From: Flavobacteriaceae bacterium
Lineage (GTDB): Bacteria; Bacteroidota; Bacteroidia; Flavobacteriales; Flavobacteriaceae
Length of the DNA stretch: 64,000 nucleotides
NCBI GenBank assembly: GCA_028281065.1
Contig: JANQKN010000014.1
Span: forward strand, 1-64,000
Direction of reading: 5' to 3'
Made by a program: the position numbers and the translations under genes. The first letter of the stretch is position 1. Every line of letters begins with the position of its first letter. This document shows positions 38,126 through 46,612 of this stretch, in pieces. The notes beneath the pieces are model-generated. The model searched no databases. It saw nothing but the letters and a program-made list of their open reading frames with translations, and was not told the DNA's origin.

Positions 38126-38278
38126 CGGATAAACGGGGAGTCCCATTTATGCAAATAAACCTTTTATATTGCAAGATAAAGCTATGGATTGACGGAACCT
38201 TGAAATATACCACCCCTGACTATTTAAAGTGTTGGGTTAAAGGATGTATCGAATAACCTACCGTCCAACCCTTTTGCC

Positions 38279-38941
38279 CTAAAGGTATTCAAAGTGATGC
38301 CCCGGAAATGGGCGTTTCTTTCCTTTCAGTACCCTCCCGATATCGGAAGCATCGAGTTTCAATGCCCTGGAAGCCTCCGCGATACTTTTATATTCGGTGA
38401 CCTCGTTATCGGAAGATATGTGTTTTATGGGGATCATCCTGGAGTAAGCTCCATGGGTCTTCGGCCATGATGACCTATCCGCCGTTTTTAAGGTATCATA
38501 AAACCTGTTCCTCCCTTCTATGCGTTTGAACCGTTCTGAATAGGAGACCTTTTGCAGGTTATCGATATGGTTGTTGTAACCATTGAAATCCTTGTTGACT
38601 ATACACATATAGCTTTTTTTAAAATCTAGTTTCTCGACGAAAGAAGAGTAGACCAACCGTTTTACGCTATGGTATTTTACTTTGTTGTACTTATTCAATG
38701 CAACAACACAATCCACATAATAGTCCTCGAAATGCTTGGATGTTGATTTCTTGATGTTTTGCCTCAATATCCTGGGATGGATGAATCGCCATCCAAACCT
38801 TGCGTGTTCAACATACCTCGGGAGTGATTTTACCCTCCCATAGTTCGATACTTCATAATATCCTTCATACCCATCTATTTCCTTCCATACCTCATCGGGA
38901 AGGTTTTCCAGGGAATGTTCTTTGTAGGCTTCAAACTCCAT
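38279..38941 (-). CDS. NUMOD4/HNH homing-endonuclease-like protein
   Basis: A 220-residue protein in three parts. Residues 14-40 (PDEVWKEIDGYEGYYEVSNYGRVKSLPRY) are a NUMOD4 DNA-binding motif. Residues 93-130 (YHSVKRLVYSSFV...VNKDFNGYNNHIDNLQKVSYSE) align with HNH_3 nucleases, but the histidine normally seen in the NHxDxxxxNN segment is missing. Residues 180-220 (KSIAEASRALKLDASDIGRVLKGKKRPFPGHHFEYL) form a NUMOD1-like helix-turn-helix. Such genes are selfish or phage-borne. Catalytic activity is doubtful. No intron host gene was identified next to it. Confidence 0.8.
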   Translation of the reverse strand: MEFEAYKEHSLENLPDEVWKEIDGYEGYYEVSNYGRVKSLPRYVEHARFGWRFIHPRILRQNIKKSTSKHFEDYYVDCVVALNKYNKVKYHSVKRLVYSSFVEKLDFKKSYMCIVNKDFNGYNNHIDNLQKVSYSERFKRIEGRNRFYDTLKTADRSSWPKTHGAYSRMIPIKHISSDNEVTEYKSIAEASRALKLDASDIGRVLKGKKRPFPGHHFEYL

Positions 38942-39267
38942 TATGAGTTGTTTGTTTTGCTTCTGCGAGAGTATAGGGTCTCCTTACTTCTCATTGGTCA
39001 TCTTAGGCTAACCCTGATCGGGGAAACTATTGTCGCTACATCTTCTGTTTACCCCTCCAACTGTCAATATTTAGGAGATACAAACCATTGGGTTTGTCTG
39101 ATATTGTTGGGGTAGCTCCGCTCGGCTGCCCTGTACTTAAATTCTTCTGAATACTGCCTGATTTTTTTTTGTATATGATTAAGTCTTAAACAAATAAATA
39201 TCCTTTTCTTCCATGTCCAAGCCAATTTAGTAATTCCAAATTACTTAGTCTTATTTATGTGCATCAC
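38942..39267. other. Gene-free leader with a long palindromic structure
   Basis: No convincing gene is visible. A three-part stem at 39051-39113 consists of ACCCC/GGGGT, CAATAT/ATATTG and ACAAACC/GGTTTGT around a 4-base loop. It could be a structured RNA or a mobile-element end; the order of pairing is exact in all three blocks. Confidence 0.5.
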
Positions 39268-39429
39268 CTACCTGTTTACGATTAAATAGATTATTCCTGC
39301 TACGATCCCAAATACTGCCCCGACCGGGACAGAGATTATGCTAAGTACAATGAAAACCAGCACCAGCACCAAACAACCACAGCCTGGGCCATCATCTTTA
39401 CGCTTGGCCATTTGATATGATCTACTCAT
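39268..39429 (-). CDS. Small single-pass or two-pass membrane protein (53 residues)
   Basis: An ATG frame of 53 residues: MSRSYQMAKRKDDGPGCGC followed by about 32 mostly hydrophobic residues (LVLVLVFIVLSIISVPVGAV, then FGIVAGIIYLIV) and ending VNR. The basic N-terminus, two cysteines and hydrophobic rest fit a small membrane protein such as a Pmp3-like or phage-type peptide. A second ATG at 39411 would give 47 residues. Sequence quality is convincing, but no family is assigned. Confidence 0.55.
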   Translation of the reverse strand: MSRSYQMAKRKDDGPGCGCLVLVLVFIVLSIISVPVGAVFGIVAGIIYLIVNR

Positions 39430-39570
39430 GAACCAGAATTATGTTTATCTAAAGGTGTTTTGGACTTTTTAGTGTATTACGAAGTTACTAAGTGTTAAGT
39501 TACCGTACTGGGTTACCCTCCCCCCTTTATTCCAAGGGGTGTGGGAAACTTTCATATGGCAAGAAACCGT

Positions 39571-39596
39571 AGCAGCCCCTCAATTGAGGAGCTGCT
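39571..39596. repeat. 26-bp near-perfect palindrome
   Basis: AGCAGC-C-CCTCAATTGAGG-A-GCTGCT is palindromic apart from one mismatched pair. It lies 112 bases past the stop of the minus-strand lipoprotein gene and could be its terminator, but there is no T-run. Confidence 0.55.
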
Positions 39597-39707
39597 GTCT
39601 ATACATTCATCTGTTAATCAACACAATGATTCTTACAGTTTAAAATAGCTCCAGTTTACCGAACTACCATACTCAGCAATACTCTTTTGAAAATAAAATT
39701 CACAAAA

Positions 39708-40106
39708 TTATCTAACAGAAAATCTAATGATTCCCTCCACAGGAATAGGATCATAAAATTTGAAGGTAAACTTGGATTCGTTGATTCCATAGTTTGTTTT
39801 GAAAAACTTCAAAATAACATCGACTCTTTTGTACTCGATAAATTGTGATTTCTCTTCCTCCGCTATGCTCGGAATTACTTCAAAATAATAATCATGCTCC
39901 GAATCATTACTATTTACAATCCAATTTCCTATGTGATTTAATAATTGTTCATCTTGTTTTGTTAAAACAATTTTATCCTTTTCAAATGAAATATCATAGA
40001 ATTGGTCTGTTACAATTTCAGCATTAGACTGTTCTTTTTGAGCAGCGCATTGTACGCAAAAAGTAGAAAGGAGTATTAGAATTAGAATGTTTATTTGATT
40101 TTTCAT
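39708..40106 (-). CDS. Small lipoprotein, candidate immunity partner of the RHS toxin
   Basis: About 132 residues from the ATG at 40106 with a lipoprotein signal (MKNQINILILILLSTFCVQC). The mature part (FEKDKIVLTKQDEQLLNHIGNWIVNS...YKRVDVILKFFKTNYGINESKFTFKFYDP) has a faint OmpA-like alternation of strand and helix, as in peptidoglycan-binding or C-OmpA folds. It starts one base after the RHS gene stop, the position usually held by an immunity gene. Periplasmic anchoring would suit protection from an imported toxin. The immunity role is inferred from position only. Confidence 0.6.
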   Translation of the reverse strand: MKNQINILILILLSTFCVQCAAQKEQSNAEIVTDQFYDISFEKDKIVLTKQDEQLLNHIGNWIVNSNDSEHDYYFEVIPSIAEEEKSQFIEYKRVDVILKFFKTNYGINESKFTFKFYDPIPVEGIIRFSVR

Positions 40107-40107
40107 T

Positions 40108-41079
40108 TTATAAGTTGTTATTAAAGATTGGTCCATTTGGTCTTATAGTTGATACAGGTTTTCTATCTGGCTCGGGCACACCTCCAAAATCCATATATGG
40201 AATTGTCCGGGTATCTCCACTTTTAGCACTTTGATCTATATCTCCAATAATAAAATGGTATAAGTTTTTATAATGAACACTATTAAAGTTTGTTGGATAG
40301 TGATTACTCATTATATCGCCACTAAAACCACTATCGGTCTTAGGATACCCTCCTTCAATGGTACTATATCTATCCCCAAGCCCTAATAAGTGTCCAATTT
40401 CATGAGTTGTTGTAATTGCGTTGGTTGCCTTACCCTCTCTTCCTCCTCTTACAGCAAACCCAGGGTTTCGAACACCAGTAGGAAATTTAGGATCTTCCTG
40501 TGCTGGGTAAAGATTGAGGTTTTTTCGACTTATTTCACTATTAATTTCAAATAAATTGTCCCCAGCATTAGCTTTTGTGGCTTCTATTGCATCCTCTTTT
40601 TTATCATGATGTTTCACACTAATATCAAAGTTTAACGTTACTCCATCGCCGACATTTCGTTCGCCTCCTAATTTTTCATAAAAACTTTCAATAAATTTTG
40701 CGGTATCATCGGAGGATTTATCTCCATAGGTATGAATTGTACTTTGAATTGTTATGTTAAAATTTCCTTCTTTATCTTTTTTAATTATTAACCTAAAGTC
40801 CTTTCCATCTGGATCAGTAAAATTCAAAGGAGAATTGAGAGTATAGTTGTATGGAGTAACAGTTGAGTATCTACTTGCATGAGGATCAATCTGCCCCATT
40901 CTTCCAATTGTAGGGTCATACATTCTTGCATGATAATCATACAAATTTAATCCTAAATTTTCCTCATATTCTTTTCCATTATATTTTCGCTTTTGAGCTA
41001 AGGCATTCCCGTGGCTCGAAATGTTGTTATTGTAACCAGAATGTTTAGAACCATAGGGATAGTAACTACCCCAGTTTTT
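40108..41079 (-). pseudogene. Truncated RHS-core gene with zinc-metalloprotease-like C-terminal toxin
   Basis: The frame is open for 324 codons but no start codon other than TTG or internal ATGs is visible (earliest ATG reads MYDPTIGRM). The first 80 residues are the C-terminal RHS core (WGSYYPYGSKHSGYN...GKEYEENLGLNLYDYHARMYDPTIGRMGQIDPHA, then YNYTLNSPLNFTDPDGKD), so the large N-terminal RHS shell is missing. The variable end contains HEIGHLLGLGDRYS, an HExxHxxGxxD zincin motif, and a following DIMSNHY that could be the Met-turn. It is probably a cassette left by C-terminal exchange. A TAA ends the frame at 41080-41082. Confidence 0.75.
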
Positions 41080-41091
41080 TTAGGGCTTTTG
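41054..41091. repeat. 38-bp direct repeat, left copy
   Basis: 34 of 38 positions match the right copy at 46462-46499. The left copy covers the start of the RHS fragment. The two copies flank the two-component/lipoprotein module. Confidence 0.65.
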
Positions 41092-41379
41092 GCCATTTTT
41101 AACTGTTATCCCTTTACATTTTTTACATCGTATATTTTTCTATCAACTAATTTAATCCATTATCTAAAAGGTGTTTATTTATAGTTCAAGAAAAAAGTTT
41201 TAGAAATAATAGATACTCTTCTAATTATGACAAATTAATATTTTATACTATTTTTATATATATAATTATATTTCAATTATTTAATTCCCCGTTTTTCTTA
41301 GCAAAATGCCCAAGGTTGGGTATTTCCATTCCTTCACGGAAATTTAACTTTACATGGTAAACCAACTAAATTTTATATC
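41080..41379. other. AT-rich regulatory gap before the two-component module
   Basis: No gene is seen in these 300 bases. They contain a long A/T stretch (41200-41290), a palindrome-like control motif at 41303-41327 and a weak -7 box (TAACTTTA, 41345-41352). Confidence 0.6.
41303..41327 (+). promoter_or_regulatory. Predicted response-regulator site 1
   Basis: The core CCCAAGGTTGGG (41309-41320) is a perfect inverted repeat within AAAATGCCCAAGG...GGTATTTCC. Its start is 42 bases before a TAnnTTT(G)-like box. A similar motif lies at the same distance from the promoter of the downstream lipoprotein gene. Confidence 0.55.
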
Positions 41380-41904
41380 ATGAAAAGAAATATGTTAATC
41401 GGACTTCTAATTCTTGGGTACTTGGTATCCCTCTTTGCGAATTATTATACACCAAAAGATGAAGTTTTAATCGAAAAGGCAACCCTAACTTTTAATATTA
41501 ATGACGAAAGATACCAACCGTTGTTTATCGATAAGTTTGGCGGTATCACATATATGATTCTGGCAAAGCCAATTCACAACAACTCGAAAGACACTTTGAA
41601 AAATATTGACTTTAAGATAAATAAGCTTTCTGGGCTCATGAATATGAAAATAGACACTGTCGATTATGATTCCAGAGGTAATTTAGAAATTAAATTGTCT
41701 TACGGATTCAAATCTACCGGATACACTGTTGGTAAGGTAAATATACCTCTTGATCCAACTATGCAACCTCAACGATTTGATGAGAAAATTGGTAGGAAGT
41801 TCTTAATAGGTGGTTATAGTTTTGTGTACATAAATAAGGATCCGGGGCACAGTACTTTGGGAATTAAAGGACGAATATGCAATTTTGATTGCATTCATGA
41901 ATGA
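41380..41904 (+). CDS. Membrane-anchored protein of unknown function, first gene of the two-component operon
   Basis: A 174-residue protein with a single N-terminal membrane segment (MLIGLLILGYLVSLFANYY) and an extracytoplasmic beta-rich part (ATLTFNINDERYQPLFIDKFGGITYMILAKPIHNNSKDTLKNIDFKIN, LDPTMQPQRFDEKIGRKFLIGGYSFVYINK). No known domain was recognised. It overlaps the histidine kinase start by four bases, so it is coupled to the two-component pair and could be a sensor accessory. Confidence 0.68.
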   Translation: MKRNMLIGLLILGYLVSLFANYYTPKDEVLIEKATLTFNINDERYQPLFIDKFGGITYMILAKPIHNNSKDTLKNIDFKINKLSGLMNMKIDTVDYDSRGNLEIKLSYGFKSTGYTVGKVNIPLDPTMQPQRFDEKIGRKFLIGGYSFVYINKDPGHSTLGIKGRICNFDCIHE

Positions 41905-43751
41905 TGAAACTATTTGTTGTTGTTCTTTTTATCACTTTTGTTTCACTGATAAGTTGTCAGGAAGAGATTAAAACAGAACATTTTAATTATTTCAAAGATT
42001 TACGAGATAAAGAATTAGAAAGCTTAGTTAATAGATTAGCGCTTCTTGATTCAACATCATTGCTCTATCAAACGATATCGTGGGAACTGGAATTGCTTCA
42101 AACAGGTGTAAGCAATGAATTAATACACAAAAGCATTTGTGAAAAAAATGCTGGGAGTTCTTTTAATAAGACGCTCAAGGAACTTCATTACGGAGAGTAC
42201 TGTTTACAGAATAACCTTCAAAATATAGCATTCGATCATTTTCGCAATGCATTTCACCTATCAAAAAAAATGTCAGATTCCGTATTGGTTTGTAAATCGC
42301 TTAATGGAATTCTCTTTGTTATAAGTCGTGCAACAGATAATGATTCTTTACAAAAGAAAAGGTCTCAGGATTACCTACGAAAATATGAAGTATATGCTTA
42401 TGATGAACTTGAGAGATTTTATGTTGAATACTATCGTAACTATTTTAAATTACAAAGTAATTTTAAGATAGATAAAACCGAGTTATCTGATAAAATTATA
42501 AAGGAATATATATTAGCTCAACGTGCGAATAACTACTTTGGCTTTATAGAGTATTATCAAAAAAATGGGGTTTACCTTGAAGTTTTGTTGGACCAACCTG
42601 ACACGGCTTTGGCTTATTATGATAAAGCATTGACAATAATTGAAGGAAAACCAAATTATCATTTTTTACAGGAACGTGTAAAGGGGCTTCATACGAATAT
42701 AGGAATTATCCACTATTTTAATGAAGATTATGCCTCTGCTGAAAAGGAGTTCAATAAAGCCTATAGCATTAAATCCACTAAAAAAAGAATTAAGAATGAT
42801 ATTGATCTCACAAATTGGAGGGCAAAAAACTACTTAAAACTAAACAGGATTGATAGTGCTGCTTTATACTTTGGGAAAAAAGATTCACTTTATGGAGTTC
42901 TCAATCAGTTAGAGCTCACTGCCAAGATAGAAGAATCGGAAAGAAAATATAATGTCGATTTGGCAAGGAGCAAAACCAGACTTTCGATAATGCTTTTTTC
43001 AGTTTCGATCGTATTAATATTGATTGCTAGCCATTTTTCTTTAAGATATCAAAAGGGAAAACGCTTTTTATTAGAAAAGGAGAAGGAAGTCCTTATAAAA
43101 GACCGGGAACTCATGAGTATTGACGCTATGATCAAAGGACAAGAAAAGGAGAGGCAGTTGATAGCTCAGGAACTTCATCGGGATTTCGGAAATATTTTGG
43201 CTACAATAAGACTGTACTTTAAAAGTTTTCAGACTAGAATGAATGAGATTGACATGGAGACGAACGATATGATTGATAAAACCAGTCAAATGCTTGATGA
43301 TGCTTCTGATAAGGTTCGAACTATTGCACATTTCAAACATGCACACAACTTGGTTCCAGATGGTCTAATCGAATCCATTCGAAAATATGCTTCAACGGTT
43401 GCTGATTCAGGTCAAATTGAAATTGAAATACTTCATTATAATTTCGAAAACGCAAGGCTTAACGATACTTTGAAAAACATTTTATTCAGTACTACTACCG
43501 AACTCATTTTAAATGTTATTAAGCACTCTGAAGCTAATAAAGCATCCGTTAGCCTTACAAATCATGAGGATCATGTTAACCTAATAGTAAGTGATAATGG
43601 TGTTGGGTTTGAAGAAAAGGATATTGAGAATATAAATGGAATAGGACTAGATTCTATAAAGTCATGGGTAAAAAAATTAAATGGCAACATACATATAGAC
43701 ACTAATAGAAATCGAGGCGCCACCATTATTATAGATTTTCCAAGGATATGA
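41901..43751 (+). CDS. TPR-containing sensor histidine kinase (lipoprotein-type N-terminus)
   Basis: A 616-residue kinase. It starts with a lipoprotein-like signal (MKLFVVVLFITFVSLISC), then TPR-like helices up to about residue 330 (YLEVLLDQPDTALAYYDKALTIIE, NIGIIHYFNEDYASAEKEFNKAYSI). A membrane segment lies at about 362-382. The dimerisation region has the HisKA_3-like ERQLIAQELHRDFGN with the phospho-accepting histidine, and the ATPase has HSEANKASVSL, DNGVGFEEKD and GIGLDSIKSWVKKLNG. It overlaps the regulator gene by four bases. This is the NarL-paired class of kinase, common in Flavobacteriia. Confidence 0.88.
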   Translation: MMKLFVVVLFITFVSLISCQEEIKTEHFNYFKDLRDKELESLVNRLALLDSTSLLYQTISWELELLQTGVSNELIHKSICEKNAGSSFNKTLKELHYGEYCLQNNLQNIAFDHFRNAFHLSKKMSDSVLVCKSLNGILFVISRATDNDSLQKKRSQDYLRKYEVYAYDELERFYVEYYRNYFKLQSNFKIDKTELSDKIIKEYILAQRANNYFGFIEYYQKNGVYLEVLLDQPDTALAYYDKALTIIEGKPNYHFLQERVKGLHTNIGIIHYFNEDYASAEKEFNKAYSIKSTKKRIKNDIDLTNWRAKNYLKLNRIDSAALYFGKKDSLYGVLNQLELTAKIEESERKYNVDLARSKTRLSIMLFSVSIVLILIASHFSLRYQKGKRFLLEKEKEVLIKDRELMSIDAMIKGQEKERQLIAQELHRDFGNILATIRLYFKSFQTRMNEIDMETNDMIDKTSQMLDDASDKVRTIAHFKHAHNLVPDGLIESIRKYASTVADSGQIEIEILHYNFENARLNDTLKNILFSTTTELILNVIKHSEANKASVSLTNHEDHVNLIVSDNGVGFEEKDIENINGIGLDSIKSWVKKLNGNIHIDTNRNRGATIIIDFPRI

Positions 43752-44365
43752 TTCGAGTAATTGTAGTAGATGATCATTTAGGCTTGCTTGACGGTATAAA
43801 GGAGTATTTCAAGTATTATGAAGACATTCAAATTATGCACACTTTTACAAATGGAAATGAACTTCTAAACCGCTTGAAAGAAGGCTATTTTGATGTTCTA
43901 GTTACTGATATTCAGATGCCTATGCTTAATGGTGTTTATTTAGCTAAAAAAGTTCTAGAAGATTTTCCCGAAGCTAAGATTTTAACATATACAATGCATG
44001 CCAACCCTGAAAGTTTTCGCCAAATGATAATGACAGGTGTTCATGGTTATGTCTTAAAAACTTCCAGCTTGGAAACCTTATATCTTGGTATCAAAGCGAT
44101 ATCTTCAGGCGATCCCTTTTTTGACAAGGACATTCCCTTTGATGTTACAAACAGGAACAAGGAAAAGGGGACGCTATCCAAAAGAGAATGGCAAATTCTC
44201 TGGCTAATTGCAGATGGTTTAAATAATCAGCAAATTGCAGATCGGCTTTTTATATCCCGTCGAACAGTAGAGACTCATAGGAAAAATATGAGGTTTAAAC
44301 TTAGGCTTACATCTTCGAGTCAGTCCTTAGTTGAATACAGTATTAATCTTCGTTATAACGGCTAA
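43748..44365 (+). CDS. LuxR/NarL-type response regulator
   Basis: A 205-residue regulator with a receiver domain (VIVVDDHLGLLDGIKEYF; phospho-accepting Asp in VLVTDIQMPMLNG, about residue 56) and a C-terminal LuxR helix-turn-helix (LSKREWQILWLIADGLNNQQIADRLFISRRTVETHRKNMRFKL). It is the partner of the upstream kinase. Two matching motifs upstream of the operon and of the next gene suggest what it binds. Confidence 0.92.
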   Translation: MIRVIVVDDHLGLLDGIKEYFKYYEDIQIMHTFTNGNELLNRLKEGYFDVLVTDIQMPMLNGVYLAKKVLEDFPEAKILTYTMHANPESFRQMIMTGVHGYVLKTSSLETLYLGIKAISSGDPFFDKDIPFDVTNRNKEKGTLSKREWQILWLIADGLNNQQIADRLFISRRTVETHRKNMRFKLRLTSSSQSLVEYSINLRYNG

Positions 44366-44386
44366 CTTAGTTATAACTTCACAAAT

Positions 44387-44412
44387 AAAATACCCAAGCT
44401 AAGGTATGTTTT
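44387..44412 (+). promoter_or_regulatory. Predicted response-regulator site 2
   Basis: AAAATACCCAAGC...AAGGTATGTTTT resembles the site at 41303-41327. It starts 43 bases before a TAAGTTTG -7 box (44430-44437), nearly the same spacing as site 1. Confidence 0.55.
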
Positions 44413-44429
44413 CATACTTCTTTTGAGAG

Positions 44430-44437
44430 TAAGTTTG
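44430..44437 (+). promoter_or_regulatory. -7 box of the DUF-type lipoprotein gene
   Basis: TAAGTTTG matches TAnnTTTG and lies 89 bases before the lipoprotein ATG at 44527. It is preceded by the predicted regulator site at a spacing expected for activation. Confidence 0.55.
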
Positions 44438-44526
44438 AACAATCCTATCTCCTTAATAGGCAGGCATTCTGAAAACGATTTGTTTTCATTAATAAAGAAA
44501 TTACTGAATAAATAAAACCATGTATT

Positions 44527-46323
44527 ATGAAAAGGCTCTTCTTTCTGTCCATAATGATCTGTACTGCTCTGGTAAGTTCAAGTTGCAGCATTAAAAAACA
44601 TGTAAATAATCAGTTCCCTCCACTTTCTACAACTGATCAACAAGTCCTTGCAATTAAGCAAAACCTCAACAGCATTGATTCAATTCGCCCGTCACTAGGA
44701 TTATATCTAGGTGAAGATGTTTTAGTGAGCTATTTAAAACGAGAAATCCGAAAGGGTTTGGAATCGAATCAATCTGAGGATTTAAAGGTCTTGTGGTTAG
44801 AACCTGTAATCTCATTTGACAAGCAGGCCATTGTTTTTGATATTGATGCTATTCTAAAGGTTCCAAAACATCATGTTACGATGAAAGTAAAGATGAAGGG
44901 ACTGTCTGCCATCTCTTCAAGCTCCGACACATTATATATTAGAAACGCATTCAAATCTGTTAAACTTTACGATATAACCTTCACAAAGTGTCCTGGCTTA
45001 AAGAGATGGGCGATAGCCAAATTACTGCCTCCCATCTTGAATAATTTTATCAATAATGTCAACGGAGAATATCTTAGGAAACCATTAGTTCTTGATCTCA
45101 ATTGGAAAAGAAATCTTCGCTTTGATCCAAAAGTTGTATTTGGAAGAACGGCGACTGGTCCGGTTGTAAATATTGAAAGGTACCTTAAAACTACTTCTTG
45201 GAAAATCGATAATAACGGACTATCAATTTTAATTGAACTATCGCGTGACAAGCCAATTTCGGAAGAAAATTCTCTGCCATCTGGAGAAGGATTCAACGAA
45301 GAATATCTTACTGAAATTTTTTCTCGCTACGATAGCATCTATTCACAACTTTGGAATAAACATTTTACGGCATTGGATTCAACAACACTAATTTCTGCTT
45401 CGCTAAAAAAACATGAACTTGCAAGTGTCTTCAATCAAGGAATGAGCAAAGGAATTACTTTCCAGCAAGGATATGAAGTGGAACGAGAGAATTTTCGCTC
45501 CGAGATGAAAGTATTTCGTGATAAAGTTCGCTGTAGTTGGGTTCGTGACAACTGTAGTAGAGATTGTTGCATATCAGAGGTGTGGGGAAACTGTGTATTG
45601 TGGGACCCAGTTTGTCTAGCATCTGTTGCAGCCTGCGAAGGACTAAATATAACAAAGGTAACAGCTTGTGAGTTAGCTAAAGCTACAAATGAACTTATGG
45701 ATCTCGGTGCTTTTCAAGGATACACTCTAGGGTATGGAAACACTCGAATTGATCTTATCAAAGCAATGATAACAGACGACTTGTCTCAAATTAATCTTAA
45801 CTACGGTGGTGCGGTTACGGGTAATTTTAAAGCGCAGCTTGAAATAAGGCCAAAATGGCTTGGGCACATTTTATTGTGCAACTCAAAGTATAAAAAAAAT
45901 ATAACAAGCAGATTGGCATTTGATATCCCACAACAGGAATCAAAAATATTCATGAATGTGACACAAGTTGGAGATCAGGTCGTATTAAATGGTAGATTTG
46001 AGCCCATCTCGTACGAAGCATCTGTCAACCCGAGCCCCTTGCACGCATTTCTAACGGATCCAAACATGATTCGTCAGTGTCCAATATTATGGGGAGTAAT
46101 TGGCAGTGGGTCAGCCGCAATAATGATTGGAAACTTTTTTGATATCGTTAAACTCGGCCCTGAAGACGAACTTCTACTTAAGGGATATACTTCTGGCACA
46201 TATCGCCCTGCTTCGTTTAGCAACAAATTGTATCCTCTTGATGTTACAATTAATGATTACTATCACTATCCGGCTAAAGTTGTTTGGTCAGAAAAGGCTA
46301 TAGAATACCGCCATAATGAATAA
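44527..46323 (+). CDS. Large lipoprotein of unknown function
   Basis: A 598-residue lipoprotein with signal MKRLFFLSIMICTALVSSSC. Some features recall DUF4403-type proteins (IRPSLGLYLGEDVLVSYLKREIRKGLES; beta-rich segments such as QAIVFDIDAILKVPKHHVTMKVKM), but I am not sure of that family. Near the middle is a cysteine cluster (VRCSWVRDNCSRDCCISEVWGNCVLWDPVC) that could form disulfides. It has its own promoter with a motif shared with the two-component operon, so it is the likely target of that regulator. Confidence 0.68.
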   Translation: MKRLFFLSIMICTALVSSSCSIKKHVNNQFPPLSTTDQQVLAIKQNLNSIDSIRPSLGLYLGEDVLVSYLKREIRKGLESNQSEDLKVLWLEPVISFDKQAIVFDIDAILKVPKHHVTMKVKMKGLSAISSSSDTLYIRNAFKSVKLYDITFTKCPGLKRWAIAKLLPPILNNFINNVNGEYLRKPLVLDLNWKRNLRFDPKVVFGRTATGPVVNIERYLKTTSWKIDNNGLSILIELSRDKPISEENSLPSGEGFNEEYLTEIFSRYDSIYSQLWNKHFTALDSTTLISASLKKHELASVFNQGMSKGITFQQGYEVERENFRSEMKVFRDKVRCSWVRDNCSRDCCISEVWGNCVLWDPVCLASVAACEGLNITKVTACELAKATNELMDLGAFQGYTLGYGNTRIDLIKAMITDDLSQINLNYGGAVTGNFKAQLEIRPKWLGHILLCNSKYKKNITSRLAFDIPQQESKIFMNVTQVGDQVVLNGRFEPISYEASVNPSPLHAFLTDPNMIRQCPILWGVIGSGSAAIMIGNFFDIVKLGPEDELLLKGYTSGTYRPASFSNKLYPLDVTINDYYHYPAKVVWSEKAIEYRHNE

Positions 46324-46449
46324 AGACAATATGCATACATAACCCGTTTTCTTTTCTGGATTAACATAGAAGATGGCTTGTAACAAAAACTGGACACAGA
46401 TAAAAGATTTACATGTCACTGGTCTTATTTAAAGTGGTTGTATTTCTGA

Positions 46450-46554
46450 TTACCTTTCAAGTAGGGATAACAACTCCCCCAGGTTTTTTAGGGCTTTTGC
46501 CTCTTTTTGATACCTCAGTCTTACTTGGAGCAGGTGGGTTATTTCAATGAACAT
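46450..46554 (-). CDS. Possible 34-residue peptide overlapping a repeat
   Basis: An ATG frame encodes 34 residues beginning MFIEITHLLQVRLRYQKE and ending LGELLSLLER, helical and amphipathic. It overlaps the right copy of the 38-bp repeat found at the RHS fragment. It may be the tail or head of a decayed larger gene. Low certainty that it is expressed. Confidence 0.25.
   Translation of the reverse strand: MFIEITHLLQVRLRYQKEAKALKNLGELLSLLER
46462..46499. repeat. 38-bp direct repeat, right copy
   Basis: Matches 41054-41091 at 34 of 38 positions in the same orientation, 5.4 kb away. The copies bracket the two-component/lipoprotein module. Confidence 0.65.
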
Positions 46555-46612
46555 TTTCTTATCTCAAATCTAAATATTCGAAAGATATTTGCTTAGATGT
46601 TACAGTAGAATT

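Larger units (their letters stand above)
37808..38278. other. Gene-free stretch with two hairpins at the core/accessory boundary
   Basis: No convincing frame was seen. It contains one plus-oriented and one minus-oriented hairpin, described separately. This is where housekeeping genes give way to accessory genes. The 470 bases may include decayed sequence. Confidence 0.5.
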
